A stretch of DNA of 64,000 nucleotides from Oryzomonas sp. (GTDB taxonomy: Bacteria > Desulfobacterota > Desulfuromonadia > Geobacterales > Pseudopelobacteraceae). The stretch is taken from assembly GCA_031292255.1 (NCBI GenBank), contig JARLHN010000018.1, forward strand, positions 1 to 64,000. Direction: 5' to 3'. Made by a program: the position numbers and the translations under genes. This document shows positions 1-8,960 of this stretch, in pieces; the stretch's first letter is position 1; every line of letters starts with the position of its first letter. The notes below the pieces were generated by a model, which was given only the letters and a program-made list of their open reading frames with translations, ran no database searches and was not told the origin of the DNA.

Positions 1-379
1 ATCCCGGACGTGATCACGCTGGATGTGGAGATGCCGCGAATGGACGGCATCACCTTCCTGCAGAAGATCATGTCTCAACACCCCATACCCGTGGTGATGT
101 GCTCGTCTCTGACCGAGGCCGGCAGTGAGACGGCCATGAAGTATGGCGCGGTTGACATCATCGTCAAGCCCAAAATGGGTACCAAGCAATTCATAGAGGA
201 ATCACGGGTCAGAATCTGCGATACCGTCAAGGCGGCAGCCATGACAAAGGACGATCGCACAGGATGAGGCCGGCTGCGTCATTTATGGCATGCCCAACGA
301 AGCGGTAAAACTTGGGGGGGTCCACAGGATCCTTCCGCTTCAGAGTATCGCGGCTGAAGTGTTACGACTCTGCCGTTAG
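1..379 (+). pseudogene. cheB: cheB remnant: receiver half joined out of frame to the CheB C-terminus
   Basis: Frame 1 reads as the second half of a CheB receiver domain (phospho-acceptor region [11 protein letters not shown], then SSLT and the Lys of VKPK) and stops at 265-267 just after the linker. From about base 251 another frame reads [15 protein letters not shown] and ends [15 protein letters not shown] at a TAG (377-379). That is the end of a CheB methylesterase domain. The roughly 150 residues between, which in CheB carry the Ser-His-Asp triad, are missing. CheB removes methyl groups from chemoreceptors, opposing CheR. Seen: two CheB ends in different frames. Inferred: an internal deletion that abolished the esterase; a lone receiver could still be made. 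The 5' end lies outside the window, and cheD follows directly. Confidence 0.85.
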
Positions 380-400
380 CAAAACTGAGATTGATAAGCA

Positions 401-997
401 TTGAGAACTGAAAAAAACGGAAGATACACACGTGTCATCATTGAGCCGGGGGAATATTTTTCCTGTGCCAACGCCACGGTTATATCGACGCTCCTCGGCT
501 CATGTGTCGCGGCATGTCTTTATGACCCGGTTCGCCAAATTATCGGTATGAATCATTTCTTGCTGAGCAGTCGGCGCTATTCTCAAGGACTTCCCAGCAT
601 TGTCCCGGATGCCGGCAGATTTGGCATTCACGCCATGGAACTCCTGATAAACGACATGATGCACAAGGGAGCCGATCGCCGGTCTCTGCGGGCAAAAGTT
701 TTTGGGGGAGCCGGCATATTTAAAAATAGCGAGCGAGTAGATAATTTCATGTGTGTCGGCGAGGTCAACTGCCGTTTCATCCGTGATTTTCTTGCCAAAG
801 AGGACATACCCTTGGATGCTGAAGATTTGGGGGGCGAGTATGGTCGTGTCATTCATTTTTCGAATGGTGATTTTACGGTCTACCACCGAAATATCGGCCA
901 CAATCGGAGTCATAAGCTTGCCGTCCGCGACAGGCATTGTTGGCTAAAAGCAATTGCGATACAGGAAAAGGTCATGCCGGACATTGATTACTGGTAA
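401..997 (+). CDS. cheD: Chemoreceptor glutamine deamidase CheD
   Basis: 198 residues, matching CheD. CheD deamidates glutamines in chemoreceptor signalling domains and often partners with CheC. The nucleophile region STLLGSCVAACLYD holds Cys35 with hydroxyl residues at 29-30. The following IIGMNHFLL supplies His52, at the family spacing of 17 residues. The FGGA motif (KVFGGAGIF) and a late GDxGG-like segment (EDLGGEYGR) are also present. The start is a TTG, 22 bases after the cheB remnant stop, with only a weak ribosome site, so translation may depend on upstream readthrough. The gene looks intact although its neighbour cheB is broken. Confidence 0.88.
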   Translation: MRTEKNGRYTRVIIEPGEYFSCANATVISTLLGSCVAACLYDPVRQIIGMNHFLLSSRRYSQGLPSIVPDAGRFGIHAMELLINDMMHKGADRRSLRAKVFGGAGIFKNSERVDNFMCVGEVNCRFIRDFLAKEDIPLDAEDLGGEYGRVIHFSNGDFTVYHRNIGHNRSHKLAVRDRHCWLKAIAIQEKVMPDIDYW

Positions 998-1060
998 TTG
1001 GAGCTGGAGAATCCGGCGGTTTACCGTCATGCCCTTCACAACATTGATGAGAGGTGAAAT

Positions 1061-2287
1061 ATGCAAAATGAAGCATATTTGATTGGCAGACAACCCATCC
1101 TGAACAGGTCGGAAGAGATCACGGCCTTTGAACTACTGTTCAGGTCGCAGGAATCCATATCCTCAGCCAAATTTGAGAATGCTACCCAGGCCAGTTCGAG
1201 AGTAATATGCAATATGCTCTCTACCATGGGTATTGAAAATCTCCTCGGCAAGCAGCGAGGGTATGTCAATGTTGACCAGGACCTTCTGTTGAGTGACGTT
1301 ATCGAACTCCTGCCCCAACAATTAGTGGGACTGGAGCTGTTGGAGTCCATTGAAATCACACCTGATGTTGTAAAGCGCTGCCGGGAATTGAAAGCGCACG
1401 GATATATGATGGCTCTGGATGATCACGAGTACAGCCCGTTATTTGAACCTCTTTACGACGGTCTGGTCGATATCGTCAAGATAGACCTCTTCACTACACC
1501 GCTGAGCAAGCTCCCGGAAATGGTGGGCCGGTTCAGGCGCTACCCGGTCAAACTCCTGGCGGAGAAAGTCGACTCCCGGGATGTTTACCTGCGCTGTCGC
1601 AGCATGGGTATCGAGTTGTTCCAGGGGTACTTCTTTGCCCGCCCCACGCTGATCAGGAAACAAAGAATGGTAAACTCCATCAACAGCTTTCTCAAATTGA
1701 TGCAACAATTGAAAAATGGCGCTGAGATCAACGAGTTAGAGGCAACATTCAAAGAAAGCCCGCCTCTTATCTATCAGCTTCTAATGCTTGTCAATTCAGT
1801 AACATTTGGCATGCGTGAGAAAATACGTACCATTCGCCACGCTATAACCATAATCGGCATGCAACAACTTAAACGGTGGGTACAGATAGCCCTATTTGCC
1901 GAAAATGGCCACCAGGAATTTACTAATCCGATCATGCACATGGCGATAGTTCGCGCTACTTTCATGGAGGAACTTGCCCGAATACAAACGCAAAGTTTCA
2001 GCTGTTCCCCAGATGAAGCTTTCATGGTCGGCATCCTTTCAATACTGAAAGACGTCTACGACATCCCCCTGGATGATATGGTAACCAGTCTCAATCTTTC
2101 CGATTATATCAAGAACGCCATTTTTAAAAATAAGGGAGACATAAGCATTCTGCTCTCCATGGCGAAGATGATTGAAAGGAATGAACTTGAAAAGGCAACC
2201 GAGGGCTTTGCAATACTGGGCATCTCGATTTCAGTGGTCGTTGAATGCCAGAATAAAGCCTTCAATTGGCAAAATGGACTGGTGTGA
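1061..2287 (+). CDS. EAL-HDOD (YuxH-type) signalling protein
   Basis: 408 residues. The N-terminal half (about 5-200) is an EAL-like domain. It opens with the family phrase IGRQPILNRSEEITAFELLFRS, where the EAL motif is degenerate (FELLFR), so c-di-GMP hydrolysis is unlikely; related proteins bind partners instead. The C-terminal half (about 205-400) is an HDOD domain, a non-enzymatic HD relative found in signalling adaptors. The ATG follows GAGGTGAA at a good distance. It stands alone downstream of cheD and fits a chemotaxis or motility signalling neighbourhood. The domain assignment is firm; the ligand and partner are unknown. Confidence 0.8.
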   Translation: MQNEAYLIGRQPILNRSEEITAFELLFRSQESISSAKFENATQASSRVICNMLSTMGIENLLGKQRGYVNVDQDLLLSDVIELLPQQLVGLELLESIEITPDVVKRCRELKAHGYMMALDDHEYSPLFEPLYDGLVDIVKIDLFTTPLSKLPEMVGRFRRYPVKLLAEKVDSRDVYLRCRSMGIELFQGYFFARPTLIRKQRMVNSINSFLKLMQQLKNGAEINELEATFKESPPLIYQLLMLVNSVTFGMREKIRTIRHAITIIGMQQLKRWVQIALFAENGHQEFTNPIMHMAIVRATFMEELARIQTQSFSCSPDEAFMVGILSILKDVYDIPLDDMVTSLNLSDYIKNAIFKNKGDISILLSMAKMIERNELEKATEGFAILGISISVVVECQNKAFNWQNGLV

Positions 2288-2443
2288 CGAAGTTCTTTTG
2301 ACAGTGTTCTTTCAGGCGGTCCCCTCTGTAACGCCTATTTCAGCGTTGCTTAGCCACCCGTTTGAATCGTTTTTCCATGACCACTACATCAGGCCACAAA
2401 AGCATTTAATTAAAATAAGCTTATAAAACAGGAGATAAAAGAA

Positions 2444-2851
2444 ATGTCCATTTTCGTATGGGATGAGAGCTTCGAACTTGGGATTGAGCAATTTGACGAA
2501 CACCACAGGCACTTGGTAGGGCTTCTCAACAAGACGTACGACGACTTTACCGCTGGGACAAGCCAGGAATCCCTCGGGTCAGTCATTGATGAGCTTATCG
2601 ATTACGCAACCTATCACATCGCTGCAGAAGAGCATTGGATGAAAGAACAACGGTATCCTGATTTGCAACAGCATCAGGAAGAGCACAATGGGTTCACCCG
2701 CAGGATCGTGGAGATCCAGAAGGATTATCACGGCCGGAAGACTAACCTGTCACTGGAGGTGTTGATCTTGCTTAAAGACTGGTTGTCGGATCATATTCTC
2801 AAAACAGATGCCGCATATGGCAAATTTTACAATGGTTTTTCAGATTTGTGA
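2444..2851 (+). CDS. Bacteriohemerythrin
   Basis: 135 residues, the usual length of a stand-alone bacterial hemerythrin. These are four-helix bundles that bind oxygen at a non-haem di-iron site. The ligand pattern is visible in order: the His of FDEHHRHL, HxxxE in YHIAAEE, HxxxH in HQEEH, and HxxxxD in HILKTD. It is cytoplasmic, with no signal peptide. The ATG is preceded by CAGGAGATAAAAG. Such proteins are abundant in Geobacter-like and magnetotactic bacteria, where they are thought to carry or sense oxygen or to feed it to chemotaxis. Its position after a chemotaxis cluster fits that, but the role here is inferred. Confidence 0.9.
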   Translation: MSIFVWDESFELGIEQFDEHHRHLVGLLNKTYDDFTAGTSQESLGSVIDELIDYATYHIAAEEHWMKEQRYPDLQQHQEEHNGFTRRIVEIQKDYHGRKTNLSLEVLILLKDWLSDHILKTDAAYGKFYNGFSDL

Positions 2852-2961
2852 CGTCGCGACACGGAAGTGTTCAGGCAAATCCTGGATAAACAATAACTTG
2901 AAATTGGGGTTTGAGGCTTTTAAGAACCCTTGATATTCGCAGGTGTATGAGGGAGGGTGAC

Positions 2962-3258
2962 ATGCTACGATTGTTCTGCGTGGTATTGACAACGGCCGTG
3001 TTGGCAGGATGCACCACAATCGCCCGATTTGATATTTCCAATGTTGAGAAGATCAATCCGGGCGTTACCACCAGAGGACAAGTTGTCACATTGCTTGGTC
3101 CGCCATCGTCGGTTTCAGAGTACAGTGATGGAAGAATAATATTGATTTATGATTATGCTGAAATATTTTTTGGTGTTGAAGAAATGAAATCTTTAAATGT
3201 TACAATAACGCCGAATGGCAAGGCCGAGAAAACCTACACCCTCAATACACCCCGATAG
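2962..3258 (+). CDS. Small BamE/SmpA-like lipoprotein
   Basis: 98 residues from the ATG at 2962, chosen because GGGAGGGTGAC sits directly upstream and the product then begins with a lipoprotein signal (MLRLFCVVLTTAVLAGC). Earlier in-frame starts would bury the signal. The mature part (INPGVTTRGQVVTLLGPPSSV) has the GxT-x-xxVxxLLGxP pattern of the BamE/SmpA fold. BamE itself is an accessory lipoprotein of the outer membrane assembly machine. Short BamE-like lipoproteins of this kind are common, and most have no assigned function, so I call fold and location only. Confidence 0.65.
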   Translation: MLRLFCVVLTTAVLAGCTTIARFDISNVEKINPGVTTRGQVVTLLGPPSSVSEYSDGRIILIYDYAEIFFGVEEMKSLNVTITPNGKAEKTYTLNTPR

Positions 3259-3365
3259 CTTTTCGGCAAACGACCTGTTTGCCGCCGTAACCTTCAAACC
3301 TGAACCAAAGTAGTCTCTCTTTATGCAGCCCGTCCGATAAAACCTTATGAAGACAAGTTGAGCCC

Positions 3366-3476
3366 ATGTATGTACTGTACGCACTGGAGTTCATGGATTT
3401 AACCCCGGTTCAGCGCCAGAACATTGAGATGTGTTTAAATTACTTCAATAGAAATGCACGCTATGATGAGAAATAG
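3366..3476 (+). CDS. Possible 36-residue ORF
   Basis: An ATG at 3366 opens a 36-codon frame (begins MYVLYALEFMDLTP, ends RNARYDEK) in the gap between the BamE-like lipoprotein and the kinase. It has no clear ribosome site and no recognised family. It is listed because the rest of this 279-base gap shows nothing else; it may be chance. Confidence 0.2.
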   Translation: MYVLYALEFMDLTPVQRQNIEMCLNYFNRNARYDEK

Positions 3477-3537
3477 GGAGAAAGAACCAGTCAATCAGTT
3501 GTGAGACCGACTCGCCGATTCACGTATTGGAGAACTT

Positions 3538-6500
3538 ATGAGTAAAGACCGCAATGAACTGATTCTCAACATAGCCACTGAGGGTTTCTGGGATTGGGAT
3601 CTGAAATCCGACAGAGCATACCTGAGTCCGCGCTATTGCGAGCTGGCCGGCTACTTTCCTGACGACACGATTTTCGATATCCAGTTCTTCAAATCGATAA
3701 TCCATCCTGAAGACCGTGATCAGGTATTCAAGACTATTGAAGAACACCTGCAAGGTAGACGAGATTTATCTCTTATCGAATACCGGATGATATCGAAGGA
3801 CAGAACGACTCGATGGATAGAAAATAAAGGCAAGACAGTAGAATACGACGAACATGGTGCCCCTGCGCGCATGGTTGGGACTATCGTTGATATAACCGAG
3901 CGCAAAACGGCAGAAAAACTTCACAGGCAGTTTTTGGCAATCATTGAATCATCCACCGACGCCATCATAAGTAAAAATTTGGACGGGATCGTCACTAGCT
4001 GGAACCCTGCCGCCGAAAAAATGTTTGGCTACACCGAGATGGAAATGCTGGGACAGTCTCTGGCGAATCTCATTCCGCCGGAGCGTATCGATGAAGAGCA
4101 ACAAATATTATCAAGAATCCGGCATGGTGACTACATAGAGCATTTTGAAACAATTCGCAGAAAGAAAAACGGGGAGTTTTTTCGTGCTTCTGTCACAATT
4201 TCCCCGATCAGGGATAGCTTGGGAGCCATCATTGGCGCATCTAAAATTGCGCGCGATATCAGCGACCGCAAGCGAGAGGAAACCTACCGCGGTATGGGAC
4301 AGGATATACTGACGGTATTGAACGAAGTGGAAAACCAGAAAACCGCAATTCATAAAGTTATCGACATAATTAAAGCCGTAACAGGGGTCGATGCCGCGGG
4401 TATCCGTCTGCAAGATGATGACGATTTCCCCTATTTCCATCAGGATGGTTTCCCGCAAGACTTTCTGTTGAAAGAGAATTCACTATTATCCAGAGCGAAG
4501 GATGGAGGAATTTGCCAAGACAAGTGCGGCAATATCTGCCTGGAATGCACCTGCGGATTGGTTGTCACTTGCAAGACGGATCCTTGTAACTCCCTGTTTA
4601 CCAAAGGTGGCAGCGCATGGACAAACGACTCCTTCCCCTTGCTTCATGTACCGACTGATGAGGACATCAGGACAAATCCCCGTAACGAGTGCATACATCA
4701 AGGGTTCGCTTCGGTAGCTTTGGTTCCGATTCGAGGCAAGGGCCGTGTTGTCGGTCTTCTTCAACTAAATGATCGTAGAAAAGGATGCTTCACCCTTGAG
4801 GCAATCGAAATACTGGAGAAAATAGCTGAAAATATCGGCGAGGCCATGTTGCGCAAGCAGGCTGAGGATAAGCTGAAAAACAGCAAAGAGCTGATTCTCA
4901 ATATACTTCAGAATACTGATCAAGGCATTTACGGTATAGATATGGACGGTAACTGCACATTCGTCAACAGGTCGGCTCTCACGATGTTGGGCTATGAGTT
5001 GGATGATTGCATAGGCAAAAATATGCATAATCTTATTCACCATAGCTATGCCGATGGTCGGCCATACCCGATCGGGGACTGCCCGGTTTTTCACGGCAGA
5101 AATCCAAGCCGGGATGGATGCCGGGGAGATAATGAAGTACTGTGGCGCCGCGACGGCACCCCGTTCCCTGCCGAATATTCCTCATATCCCATTATTAATG
5201 ACGGTAATTTTACCGGGGCTGTCATTACATTTTCAAACATCACGGAGCGTAAACGCACCTTTGAGCAGTTGGAAGATATTACCAAGCGACTTCAATTGGC
5301 AGCATCTTCCGCGCATCTGGGGATTTGGGATTGGAATGTTCGTGAAGACCATAAAGTCTGGGATGACAGGATGTACGAAATGTACGGTGTTACCCGTGAT
5401 ACCTATCCGGACATTGTCGATTCATGGATTAAAGGGATACATCCCGGGGACAGGGAAACGGTCATTGTTGCACGCCAGGCAGCTTTGGACGGCGAGCGGG
5501 ATTACGATGTCGTTTTTCGAATTTGTCGTCCGGACGGTACGGTCAGGCATATCAAGGCCTATGCCGTTGTCTTGCGGGATCAAAATGGTACGGCAGAGCG
5601 CATGATCGGCGTCAACGCCGATGTAACGGATATTGTACTTGCGGAGGAAGAGAAATCGAAGCTCAAAACCCAACTTAATCAGGCCCAGAAGATGGAATCG
5701 GTAGGCCGCTTGGCGGGTGGAGTGGCCCACGATTTCAATAACATGCTGACGGTGATCTTGGGGCACGCACATTTGGGGCTCATGCATTTGGAACCTACCC
5801 ATCCCGTATGCGCCGACCTAAAGGAAATCAGTATTTCGGCAGAACGCTCCGCCGACCTTACCCGGCAGTTGCTGACCTTTGCCCGTAAACAAACCGTTGC
5901 GCCAAGAGTGCTGAATCTGAACGAGTCGATCAAGGAAGTGCTCAAGATGTTACAAAGGCTTATCGGTGAGGACGTCAAGCTCATTTGGCAACCTGCCCCG
6001 GAACTCTGGCACATCAGGATGGACCCCTCCCAGATCGACCAGATTCTGGCCAACCTGTGCGTCAATGCCCGGGACGCCATAGAAGGCAACGGACAGATCA
6101 CCATTGAGACGGCAAACAGCATCATCGACGAGAAATGCCGTGAAGCCAATATGGAGGCAACGCCGGGAGAATATGTGTGCCTCTCGGTACGTGATTCCGG
6201 CTGCGGCATGGATCAGAAAACTCTGGTTCATATCTTTGAACCATTTTTCACGACCAAGGAGTTGGGCAAAGGTACCGGACTGGGATTAGCCACGGTCTAT
6301 GGTTCGGTAAAGCAGAGTAACGGCTTCATAAACGTTCGTAGCGAGCCGGGGCAAGGGACAACCTTCACAATTTATCTGCCGCGGGATGCGGGCATTGGAA
6401 GCATTCCGGTGCGGCCAGAGGATGGTGAAGCAACGGTACAACTTGGTCGGGAGACCATATTGTTGGTGGAAGACGAACCGGCAATCTTGAAAATTACTGC

Positions 6501-6816
6501 CATTATGCTGGAAAAACAAGGCTACCGCGTTCTGAGGGCAAATACCCCCGGCGAGGCAATCCATATGGCAAGGGAGCATACAGGAGTAATTCACCTGCTC
6601 ATGACCGACGTGGTCATGCCGGAGATGAACGGCCGGGATTTGGCTAAAAGCCTGCTTTCTCTCTATCCTCATATGAAGCGATTGTTCATGTCCGGGTATA
6701 CGGCGGATGTCATCGCCCATCACGGCGTTCTTGAGGAAGGAGTGCATTTTATCCAGAAGCCGTTCATTCTGGCAGGTATGGCGGCCAAGGTGCGCGAAGC
6801 GCTGGATGCCAATTGA
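3538..6816 (+). CDS. Hybrid histidine kinase: PAS-PAS-GAF-PAS-PAS-HisKA-HATPase-REC
   Basis: 1092 residues, soluble, with no membrane segment. Domains in order (approximate): PAS 5-125, PAS 130-250, GAF 255-440, PAS 450-575, PAS 585-705, HisKA around His731 (GGVAHDFNNML), HATPase 820-945 (DARD-type N box, GTGLGLATVYG), receiver 970-1090 with Asp1024 (MTDVVMPEMNG) and Lys in IQKPF. The GAF domain carries a dense cysteine run (GGICQDKCGNICLECTCG, then two more Cys), which suggests a metal or redox input but is not proven. The HDFNN motif marks the kinase class that usually signals through a fused receiver. The ATG has GGAG eight bases upstream. No DNA-binding partner lies next to it, so the output is unknown. 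Confidence 0.9.
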   Translation: MSKDRNELILNIATEGFWDWDLKSDRAYLSPRYCELAGYFPDDTIFDIQFFKSIIHPEDRDQVFKTIEEHLQGRRDLSLIEYRMISKDRTTRWIENKGKTVEYDEHGAPARMVGTIVDITERKTAEKLHRQFLAIIESSTDAIISKNLDGIVTSWNPAAEKMFGYTEMEMLGQSLANLIPPERIDEEQQILSRIRHGDYIEHFETIRRKKNGEFFRASVTISPIRDSLGAIIGASKIARDISDRKREETYRGMGQDILTVLNEVENQKTAIHKVIDIIKAVTGVDAAGIRLQDDDDFPYFHQDGFPQDFLLKENSLLSRAKDGGICQDKCGNICLECTCGLVVTCKTDPCNSLFTKGGSAWTNDSFPLLHVPTDEDIRTNPRNECIHQGFASVALVPIRGKGRVVGLLQLNDRRKGCFTLEAIEILEKIAENIGEAMLRKQAEDKLKNSKELILNILQNTDQGIYGIDMDGNCTFVNRSALTMLGYELDDCIGKNMHNLIHHSYADGRPYPIGDCPVFHGRNPSRDGCRGDNEVLWRRDGTPFPAEYSSYPIINDGNFTGAVITFSNITERKRTFEQLEDITKRLQLAASSAHLGIWDWNVREDHKVWDDRMYEMYGVTRDTYPDIVDSWIKGIHPGDRETVIVARQAALDGERDYDVVFRICRPDGTVRHIKAYAVVLRDQNGTAERMIGVNADVTDIVLAEEEKSKLKTQLNQAQKMESVGRLAGGVAHDFNNMLTVILGHAHLGLMHLEPTHPVCADLKEISISAERSADLTRQLLTFARKQTVAPRVLNLNESIKEVLKMLQRLIGEDVKLIWQPAPELWHIRMDPSQIDQILANLCVNARDAIEGNGQITIETANSIIDEKCREANMEATPGEYVCLSVRDSGCGMDQKTLVHIFEPFFTTKELGKGTGLGLATVYGSVKQSNGFINVRSEPGQGTTFTIYLPRDAGIGSIPVRPEDGEATVQLGRETILLVEDEPAILKITAIMLEKQGYRVLRANTPGEAIHMAREHTGVIHLLMTDVVMPEMNGRDLAKSLLSLYPHMKRLFMSGYTADVIAHHGVLEEGVHFIQKPFILAGMAAKVREALDAN

Positions 6817-7090
6817 TGTTTGAGATAAGGAGGATGACAGGGGCTTTGACGGCAATGAGGAGGAGCGACAACATGAATATGGTTTCTCCCAATATATTGT
6901 GATGTTATGCAGGCATATCAGTACAAATCTGAATCAATACGGCCGTAAATACTACAGGTTTTTCAAAGACCCGCTAATGTTGAGACTGGTTCCATGAATT
7001 TTGCTAGATTTATGGGAAAGACCGATTCAAAATCCGGTACATTCATCATGGTTCAGGAGATATCGGCAAACTCCGTTTTGATGCCGGTGG

Positions 7091-8620
7091 CTATTCAAAC
7101 AGAGCTGTCTTCTTCATGCCACGTACCTTTACCGGTGAACATCCCCCTTTTTCAGCAACCTTTCTGAAATGAAACCCGTAAATGGCATAGGTTATGGCCA
7201 ATGGGAAGAGCCGCGGCTTTCTGATGAGGGACCAAAAGAAGAGTTTCCAGAAGTGGTGCCGCTCTCTGCCGATAATCCCGAGGAACAGGATCGATTTGAA
7301 CAGCGCCCCGACATACCCCCGCTGAAGATGGAATTTCCCCAGATGCAGCGGCCGGTACTCCCTGAGGAGCCTGATCACCCGTTGGTAGTAGTTTTTGGGT
7401 GCATAGATAGTGTCAAGGATGGCCTGATACCCGCCTATGAGCGTGTCGGCATTCATCCGCGGGACAAAGTTGAGGTCGATGACCGTATTGCTGCCGGTAC
7501 CCTCTCCCAGAAGCCTCCCCTCCTGCGACATGCGCTGGTGGAGCTTGGTCCCGCGGATGGCGGAGAGCAGGCCGACCATGGCGGTCACGATGCCGCTTTC
7601 CTGTATGAAGAGTATCTGCTTGTCGAAGATCGTGGGGGGATCGCTGTCGAAGCCGACGATAAACCCTCCGTGCACCTGCAGGCCGGCCCGCTGGATGCAC
7701 TTGACCGATCCCAGCAGGTCGCGGTTTTTGTTCTGCACCTTGCCGCTCTCGGCGTTGCTCTCTTCGAAGGGGGTCTCGATACCGATAAAGACCTCCTCGA
7801 ACCCGGCCCTGACCATCAACTCCATGAGTCGGGGATCGTCGGCCAGGTCGATGGACGCCTCGGTGTAAAAGTAGAAGGGGTACTCTTTCCGGTTCATCCA
7901 GTCGATCATGGCGGGAAGGATATCCTTCTTCAGTTTACCCTTGTCGCCGATGAAATTGTCATCGACGAAAAAGACCGCCCCGCGCCACCCCCGAAAATAC
8001 AGGCTGTCCAGTTCGGCAATCAGCTGTTCCCGCGCCTTGCTCCTCGGTCTTCTCCCGAACAACGCGGTGATGTCGCAGAATTCGCAGTCAAAGGGGCAGC
8101 CACGGCAATACTGGATATTCATGGCGGCATAGTTTCCGACTTCTATCAAGTCCCAGAGCGGGATGGGGGTGCTCGTCAGGTCCGCCCAGCGGTCGTCGGC
8201 ATAGAGATGCTGCGCCCTGCCTGCGCGCAGGTCCGCCAGGAACGGCGGGAGGGTGAGTTCCGCCTCCCCAAGCACCAAGTGGTCCACCTCGGGAAAATCA
8301 TCGTGACAAGCGGTAAAGAGAGGGCCGCCGGCTACGATCTTCACCCTCTGGTAACGACAGCGGCCGATCACCTCGTGCGCAGATGTGCCCTGGATAGTCA
8401 TGGCGCTGATGAAGACATAATCCGCCCACTCCAGATCTGCGTCTACGAGAGGGCGGACGTTCATATCGACGAGCCTCTTTTCCCACTCGCCAGGGAGCAT
8501 GGCAGCCACCGTCAGAAGTCCCAGAGGCGGAAAACTAGCCTTCCTGCCGATAAATTTCAAGGCGTGCCGAAAGCTCCAGAAGGTGTCGGGATAGTTGGGA
8601 TAAACAAGAAGAATCTTCAT
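7091..8620 (-). CDS. B12-binding radical SAM protein (DUF4070 type)
   Basis: 509 residues. The N-terminal part (about 1-135) is a cobalamin-binding-like domain (VYPNYPDTFWSF, FPPLGLLTVAAMLP, GGPLFT, LGEAE). The radical SAM core follows, with the iron-sulfur motif CPFDCEFC (Cys175, 179, 182) and an extra Cys172. The C-terminal region is the DUF4070 extension with hydrophobic stretches. Such enzymes use a [4Fe-4S] cluster and S-adenosylmethionine for radical chemistry, often C-methylation. The substrate here is unknown. The start follows CCCGGAGC. It converges on the hybrid kinase gene and is monocistronic as far as can be seen. The opposite strand carries a 513-codon open frame that is only a shadow. 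Confidence 0.85.
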   Translation of the reverse strand: MKILLVYPNYPDTFWSFRHALKFIGRKASFPPLGLLTVAAMLPGEWEKRLVDMNVRPLVDADLEWADYVFISAMTIQGTSAHEVIGRCRYQRVKIVAGGPLFTACHDDFPEVDHLVLGEAELTLPPFLADLRAGRAQHLYADDRWADLTSTPIPLWDLIEVGNYAAMNIQYCRGCPFDCEFCDITALFGRRPRSKAREQLIAELDSLYFRGWRGAVFFVDDNFIGDKGKLKKDILPAMIDWMNRKEYPFYFYTEASIDLADDPRLMELMVRAGFEEVFIGIETPFEESNAESGKVQNKNRDLLGSVKCIQRAGLQVHGGFIVGFDSDPPTIFDKQILFIQESGIVTAMVGLLSAIRGTKLHQRMSQEGRLLGEGTGSNTVIDLNFVPRMNADTLIGGYQAILDTIYAPKNYYQRVIRLLREYRPLHLGKFHLQRGYVGALFKSILFLGIIGRERHHFWKLFFWSLIRKPRLFPLAITYAIYGFHFRKVAEKGGCSPVKVRGMKKTALFE

Positions 8621-8763
8621 ATGAATGCTCCGGGAACATGTTTTATGCAGGAAAGAGTCTTATGTCTTATGCAACGGCATGGCTATTTCTGCGGTTATAG
8701 GAGAGCATGACCTCCGTCCACGGCTCCATTACAAACTTGGTAGGTAACCGTCGCTTCATTCCG

Positions 8764-8865
8764 TTACAAAACGGCGGAAGAGCCACCTCTCTTTATACCT
8801 TCCACCGCCAGCAGGTAGACCACCACCATGGCGGCCAGGATTAGGAAAAAGAATACCGGCGGCAT
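8764..8865 (-). pseudogene. Possible C-terminal remnant of a cation-transporting P-type ATPase
   Basis: A 33-residue frame reads MPPVFFFLILAAMVVVYLLA then VEGIKRGG. This resembles the last membrane segment and tail of MgtA/cation P-type ATPases (PLxFFxFLxxMVxxYLxLVExxKRxF). Nothing upstream encodes the rest of such a protein. It sits in the 340-base gap between the radical SAM gene and the outer membrane barrel gene. Read as a relic; a free-standing tiny membrane protein is the alternative. No ribosome site is obvious. Confidence 0.4.
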
Positions 8866-8960
8866 CACTGGAGAAAAAACTCCAAAGCCAGAAAAAAGGA
8901 CCAGGGACGAAGGATACGAAGCAGCCTCCGGTCAAAGTTTATATGCAGTAACTGCCAACA

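Noticed and set aside
7091..8620. Radical SAM protein as hopanoid C-2 methylase HpnP
   Set aside because: The layout is similar, but the N-terminal and post-cluster sequence follows the DUF4070 type; no HpnP-specific phrases were recognised and no hopanoid genes are nearby.
7169..8710. 513-codon open frame on the plus strand
   Set aside because: It lies entirely opposite the radical SAM gene, has no recognisable domain, and its composition is that of a GC-driven antisense shadow. The minus-strand protein has clear motifs.
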